Assembly: GCF_017315985.1 (NCBI RefSeq)
Contig: NZ_JAFLVR010000026.1
Span: 18,012-82,011 of the forward strand
Length of the DNA stretch: 64,000 nucleotides
Direction: 5' to 3'
Origin: Candidatus Enterococcus murrayae
Lineage (GTDB): Bacteria; Bacillota; Bacilli; Lactobacillales; Enterococcaceae
Shown here: in pieces, positions 60,181 to 64,000 of the stretch
Layout: each line of letters begins with the position of its first letter
Numbering within the stretch: the first letter of the stretch is position 1
Notes under the pieces: generated by a model
The model's input: the letters and a program-made list of their open reading frames with translations, nothing else
The model's database searches: none
What the model was told of the DNA's origin: nothing
Translations under genes and position numbers: made by a program

Positions 60181-60888
60181 ATGGCAAGAATATTAATCAT
60201 AACAAAAAATTTACTGGCGGAACAAGAACTACAGGCCATCCTGCAACGCTCAAATGATGAGGTCTACTGTTCCAGCGATCTGATGATCGATGCCCAGTTC
60301 TGTCCCCAAATCATCAAGTACTTCTCATTGGTTATTTTCAGTGATACCATTTCTACTCTAGATGTTTCGAAGTATTATTCCTCTTTCAAGAAAAACGGGC
60401 TGTCCATTGTAAGGAAAGGAAGCAAAGTCGATTTAAAAAAATCAGAGCTTTCCTACCTCGTCGATGAGATCGATGATTGGATCAATCCAGAAACAACGGA
60501 TATCGAAATCATTGAAAAAATCGCTAAATTAACCTGCGGACAATCAAAAACCATACTTGCTATTGACGAAACAAGTGGCGTAAAAAACGCAAAAAATTCC
60601 GAGCTGTTCTTTTTCAGTCTTTCATCCAACGAAAAAAAATTCCTCTATCATCTCTATCAGTATCAAAAAGATGGAAAAGTTCTTTCACGCGAAAAATTGT
60701 GCCACTTAATCTGGGAAACCGATGCCACAAAATCAAATTTATGCCAGCTCTCTAATTTGGCCAATCGGATCAAAAAGAAGCTCGTCGTAAATAAATTTCC
60801 TAATGGTGAGTTGAGTACTTCCTGGAACAAGGGTTACTTCTTGGGAGACCTATTGTTCAACGAGGTACAGAAATACATGGATGCATGA
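60181..60888 (+). CDS. Winged-helix regulator with atypical receiver-like domain (paralogue of the one at 2527)
   Basis: 235 residues from ATG 60181, with AGGAG at 60168-60172; an in-frame GTG at 60172 overlaps that site. It aligns with the protein at 2527-3213 over its whole length: MARILIITKN start, NDEVYCSSDL, then LSREKLCHLIWETDAT and WNKGYFLGDLL in the C-terminal winged helix. The acceptor-Asp strand reads LVIFSDT, so Asp is displaced as in the paralogue. A Mga-type regulator gene follows 109 bases downstream in the same direction, suggesting a shared local regulatory unit. Confidence 0.77.
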   Translation: MARILIITKNLLAEQELQAILQRSNDEVYCSSDLMIDAQFCPQIIKYFSLVIFSDTISTLDVSKYYSSFKKNGLSIVRKGSKVDLKKSELSYLVDEIDDWINPETTDIEIIEKIAKLTCGQSKTILAIDETSGVKNAKNSELFFFSLSSNEKKFLYHLYQYQKDGKVLSREKLCHLIWETDATKSNLCQLSNLANRIKKKLVVNKFPNGELSTSWNKGYFLGDLLFNEVQKYMDA

Positions 60889-60997
60889 ATCTTATCTAGA
60901 AGCAGGCTGAATCAAGCGCTTCTTCATAAGGAGGATAGAGGGATACTTATTTTATATTAGGATTTTTCTAGCTTTGACAATATAAGGAGACATTCAA

Positions 60998-62434
60998 TTG
61001 ATAGACAACTTTATAGAAAAAGATATCCTACGCAGAATTAAAATTACGTATGTGTTATATGAATGCAGACAGATAAAAATCGGGGAACTCGCTGCCAATA
61101 TGAATACCAGCTTCAATACGATCAAAAAGGATTGCCAGAAGATCGCCACAAAATTGGAGGAGGAAATAGTTTCCTACTCTATCTCGCGATCACAGTTGGC
61201 ATTTCAATTCAAACCAGACGTCAGCTGTTACGAGCTGGTACGCAAATTGTACTCAGACTCTCTATTTTTGAAGGTGTGCTACCGATGCCTTTTGGGAAAT
61301 AATAACTATACTTCCATAGCTGAAGAAGAATTTATCTCTGTGACAAAAGTATTCAATTTAAAAAAGAAGGCTGATAGATACTTTAGGCAAGGTCTTGGCA
61401 TCAACGCTAATGGAGAAATAGCCTTTGAGAATAAATTGAAGGTCCGCTATATTTACTTGGCCCTCTGGATGAGAGGCATCGGTATCGATGAGCTGAAAAA
61501 TGAGCCGCTCTTTCTTAAATCTGAACAAATGGCACGTGATCTAGGTGATTGTTTGAAAAATCAATTCAGTAAAAAGAGTTTGCATTATTTACACTACGCC
61601 ATATTTTTGAGCCTCAGCAGAGACGAACAGCTGCCGATCGATACCGAGACGATCGCGTTTTTAAAAACTGGAATTGTTTTTAACAGTATCAAAGCTTGTT
61701 TTTCGCAGCATGGGCTCGAAGGAGAAGATGAGAATATCGCGTTTATTTCTTTTATCTATAAAAACCTGCCTTATAATCCAGAAAACTATCGATTGATCGA
61801 AGGTGATTACCAATACTATCGAAAGCGGTTGATCAAAAATTATCCTTCTGTTGTGGCGCTTATCAGAAGTTTTGAAGCAGCCTTCGAAATGAACCTGCTA
61901 GGAGAGATGGAATTTGAGAAGCCTCTGATGGACTTGGTATACACCACCACTTTGGGTATCAATGAATTTTTACTTAACCAGTATTACTTCATAGATTGCA
62001 ATGACCATTTCATGAAGGAAAAAATAAGTACGATCATCCGATCCTGGTTAAGAGAAAATATTTCAGCCGATATCACCCTATCCGAATCGATCATTCTGAA
62101 GTTCTGTCATTTAGTCATGCCTATTCTAAAAAAAGGCGAGAAAAAGAAGATCCCCATCGTCATTGTGTCCAAAGACGAATACTCCCATATGCTGTTTAGG
62201 AATAATATCAGCAAGATTATTTCCGAAAAATACTTTTTTATCAATGACGAGATCTATTATTCCATCGAGGATATCCCAAAATTATTTTTTTATATCGACT
62301 GCTTTATTGTTTGCGAACGCTGCCTGTTAAATCAGGAAAAGAATTTTATTCTTCCGATTTCAATTAATCATTTGACCAACGATTTAAAAGATATCTCCAA
62401 CTATATCTTCACCTGCGTTTTGACGAAACAATAA
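60998..62434 (+). CDS. Mga-like helix-turn-helix regulator
   Basis: 478 residues from TTG 60998, with AAGGAG 8 bases upstream. N-terminal HTH (about 10-60: IKIGELAANMNTSFNTIKKDC), central helical Mga/PRD-like region (about 150-370) and a C-terminal EIIB-like domain (IPIVIVSKDEYSHMLF, about 386-475). Fewer motifs are visible than in the Mga protein at 55353, so the call is moderate. It lies between the winged-helix regulator and an unrecognised gene, with a terminator after it. Confidence 0.72.
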   Translation: MIDNFIEKDILRRIKITYVLYECRQIKIGELAANMNTSFNTIKKDCQKIATKLEEEIVSYSISRSQLAFQFKPDVSCYELVRKLYSDSLFLKVCYRCLLGNNNYTSIAEEEFISVTKVFNLKKKADRYFRQGLGINANGEIAFENKLKVRYIYLALWMRGIGIDELKNEPLFLKSEQMARDLGDCLKNQFSKKSLHYLHYAIFLSLSRDEQLPIDTETIAFLKTGIVFNSIKACFSQHGLEGEDENIAFISFIYKNLPYNPENYRLIEGDYQYYRKRLIKNYPSVVALIRSFEAAFEMNLLGEMEFEKPLMDLVYTTTLGINEFLLNQYYFIDCNDHFMKEKISTIIRSWLRENISADITLSESIILKFCHLVMPILKKGEKKKIPIVIVSKDEYSHMLFRNNISKIISEKYFFINDEIYYSIEDIPKLFFYIDCFIVCERCLLNQEKNFILPISINHLTNDLKDISNYIFTCVLTKQ

Positions 62435-62483
62435 TATAAAAGCGACCACCCTTACAAGCAATACAAAGAGGCCTCTGCCTCAC

Positions 62484-62521
62484 GAGCTATCGCCTTCCTA
62501 ATAAGCGGCAGCTCTTTTTTT
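62484..62521 (+). terminator. Intrinsic terminator of the Mga-like gene
   Basis: GAGCT and GCC pair with GGC and AGCTC in an interrupted stem, followed by seven T residues. Confidence 0.7.
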
Positions 62522-62739
62522 ATGCAAAATAATTATAATCAGATAGATTACTTGGCAACAGATAAAAAAGTGAAAAAAATAAATAAACGTTCCGACCCTT
62601 TATCCACCTGCCACAAAAATCATCATTTAGTTATTTTAAAAACATCATGTCAAGCTATTTTTCACGGATAAAGTCTCTATTGACCTTACTATTAAACTAT
62701 TTAACAGATAGTAAAGAAAAAAAGTATTCCCGTTTTCTA

Positions 62740-62768
62740 TTTACAAATTCGTTATCAAACGCTACTAT
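62740..62768 (+). promoter_or_regulatory. Promoter of the 335-residue gene
   Basis: TTTACA (62740-62745), 17 bases, TACTAT (62763-62768). Confidence 0.6.
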
Positions 62769-62783
62769 TTAAACTAAATAAAT

Positions 62784-62797
62784 TGGAAACGATTACA
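62784..62797 (+). promoter_or_regulatory. Candidate cre site at the promoter of the 335-residue gene
   Basis: TGGAAACGATTACA matches TGWAANCGNTNWCA with one deviation (G at the third base) and lies 16 bases downstream of the -10 element, a repressing position. Confidence 0.5.
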
Positions 62798-62831
62798 GGG
62801 GTTAAATAATGATCTAGATGGGGGTATAAAA

Positions 62832-63839
62832 ATGGATGTAGTGAAGCTTGGGTCAAGACAAATTTTTGGAATGAAGAAAGAAACATTGATGAAAAGGGTT
62901 CTTCGTTATTTTGAACAAACACAGCAGGCAGCAGAAGTAGTGGAATATCTTGTGGCTATTCTCTTTCGTCACGCGCTTTGCGTGGGGGATTTTTCCCTTC
63001 AGCCGCTAAGCGAAATGATCCGTCAAATCTTTTTGAAGGCGGCGCCAAATGATACCTTGCGCCGGCACTGTGTCTACTTTGACCATTTCTTTTCACTAGA
63101 AGAATGGCAAACCGTGATTCAGCGCTTATTTTCCAGTGATGAAGAGTATCAACAATTTACCAAGGAAACTTGTTTATATAAAAAGCTATTAGAAAAGAAG
63201 AGCCTTGAAACTCATGAAATAGCCGAATTTCAATTCGATCTCGTGTCGATTTTTAAAGACGCCAATGGGAAACGCCATACATGGACGCTTCGCGATACGA
63301 AGCAAGTGCGTTCCGAAGAAGAAACCGCCAAAGTCTTGGGCATTTTGACTACCTTGACGATCTTCAGCTCCTCAGGCATCCGCCGCTTTGCCGAGTACGT
63401 GAAATTCAAAAGTAAAAAAGGCTGTATCGATGCAGAACACGAAGCCATTCAGTCAGAGCCAGAAGAATCTGTTCAAGAAACAGCTGCTGCGGAAGAACAA
63501 CCTCGCGAATCAAAACCAACATCAAAAGCAGCTGCCTCAGTTGCCAGCAAAACCGCTCACGCTCAGTCATCCCGCGGTTCCGATTCAAATACGCTGAACC
63601 GCCAAGGGACAGATACGCTCTCGCCGCTCCCAAGTGAAGCATCGCCGACTCAACCAAAAGAAAAAGAGCCTTCTATGGAGTCCAGTGAGTCCAAATCAAG
63701 TAAAAAAACGAAAACACCTTCGGAAAAAGTGGATAAATCCGATAAACATTATGGCAAAAGCAAAGAAAAGATCCAAGAAGAACGAGATAAACGAAAATGG
63801 AAAAATAAAGTCAATAAATTCTTGGGCAGAAAGAAATAA
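62832..63839 (+). CDS. Unrecognised 335-residue protein with charged, disordered tail
   Basis: GGGGG lies 7 bases before ATG 62832. Residues 1-195 look folded, mixed helix and strand, with a hydrophobic RFFEQTQQAAEVVEYLVAIL-like segment early (paraphrased) and no signal peptide or TM helix. About 196-335 are low complexity: Glu/Ser/Ala/Lys rich, ending in many Lys/Arg residues (GKSKEKIQEERDKRKWKNK), suggesting a disordered tail binding nucleic acid or membrane. I do not recognise the family. Placement next to a Mga-type regulator and a cre site suggests regulated expression. Confidence 0.7.
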   Translation: MDVVKLGSRQIFGMKKETLMKRVLRYFEQTQQAAEVVEYLVAILFRHALCVGDFSLQPLSEMIRQIFLKAAPNDTLRRHCVYFDHFFSLEEWQTVIQRLFSSDEEYQQFTKETCLYKKLLEKKSLETHEIAEFQFDLVSIFKDANGKRHTWTLRDTKQVRSEEETAKVLGILTTLTIFSSSGIRRFAEYVKFKSKKGCIDAEHEAIQSEPEESVQETAAAEEQPRESKPTSKAAASVASKTAHAQSSRGSDSNTLNRQGTDTLSPLPSEASPTQPKEKEPSMESSESKSSKKTKTPSEKVDKSDKHYGKSKEKIQEERDKRKWKNKVNKFLGRKK

Positions 63840-63954
63840 GGACGCTTTTCTCATAAAAAAATTAGGCCGGCCGTCTGATCAAAAAAATGATGGGTTGATC
63901 AGGTTTATTTCGTCTGCCTAAAAATGGTGTTAGGCCCTTTAGCTAGGTTATTCT

Positions 63955-63983
63955 AAAAAAAGACACTCTCCAAGTGGAAAGTG
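63955..63983 (-). terminator. Terminator of a gene entering from beyond the right edge
   Basis: Minus strand CACTTTCC pairs with GGAGAGTG (one G-U) around ACTT and is followed by TCTTTTTTT. It implies a minus-strand transcript arriving from outside the window. Confidence 0.65.
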
Positions 63984-64000
63984 GGTTTGTCAACTAAACT

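Noticed and set aside
1..64000. CRISPR arrays, rRNA, tRNA, prophage or complete insertion sequences
   Set aside because: No regularly spaced repeats, no RNA-gene signatures other than the TPP riboswitch, and no transposase, integrase or phage structural genes were found by reading.

Overview
The window is an ordinary chromosomal stretch of a low-GC Gram-positive bacterium, most likely Enterococcus (E. casseliflavus/gallinarum or E. avium-like). This is inference from protein types such as Mga regulators, the LytTR/DUF3021 pair, heterodimeric ABC exporters, mannose-family PTS genes and a TPP-riboswitch thi operon; no rRNA, tRNA or marker gene is present to fix the species. Genes are dense, have strong Shine-Dalgarno sites and are mostly separated by clear intrinsic terminators. 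I see no prophage, complete IS, CRISPR array or integrative element.

Layout. 1-1.2 kb: tail of an upstream gene and a GH8 glycanase. 1.2-4.5 kb: PEBP lipoprotein-like protein with a Crp-type regulator, a winged-helix regulator and a divergent TetR pair. 4.9-11.5 kb: heterodimeric ABC exporter with its MarR regulator, a small membrane protein, and a MATE pump with its MarR regulator. 11.6-15.3 kb: OFA-type MFS carrier, GyrI-like protein, LytTR/DUF3021 pair, DsrE protein. 15.4-20.1 kb: a four-gene cell-surface operon (GH73-CHAP wall hydrolase, signal peptidase I, two-TM protein, DivIVA-like coiled coil). 20.8-26.2 kb: a complete 2-aminoethylphosphonate uptake and degradation operon. 26.5-32.4 kb: MarR plus a second heterodimeric ABC exporter, then a TetR/hydrolase divergon. 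32.4-41.6 kb: VOC protein, TPM/LemA pair, AraC regulator, M28 peptidase, LysR/YeiH pair, CutC and a PatB-type lyase. 41.7-46.3 kb: GntR-controlled mannose-family PTS with a SIS-domain protein, then RidA. 46.5-51.4 kb: an orphan leader-peptide attenuator, TraX-like protein, two MFS exporters with XRE and HxlR regulators. 51.4-54.4 kb: thiW-thiM-thiE-thiD under a TPP riboswitch. 54.5-59.7 kb: VOC, MazG-like, Mga, ASCH, macro-domain and Dus genes. 60-64 kb: a second winged-helix regulator paralogous to the one at 2.5 kb, a second Mga-type regulator and an unrecognised 335-residue protein.

The strongest unexplained signals are: (a) a complete sigma-A promoter, 15-codon leader peptide, two-hairpin attenuator and terminator at 46.5-46.7 kb with no obvious target gene; (b) the four-gene wall-hydrolase/signal-peptidase/coiled-coil operon, which also has a perfect intrinsic terminator in its leader; (c) the paired paralogous regulators with receiver-like domains lacking the phospho-acceptor; and (d) the 335-residue protein next to a Mga regulator. 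Many regulators sit beside clear operator palindromes that overlap their own promoters, which allows specific regulatory predictions. Coordinates of starts were chosen from Shine-Dalgarno position and often differ from the longest possible reading frame.
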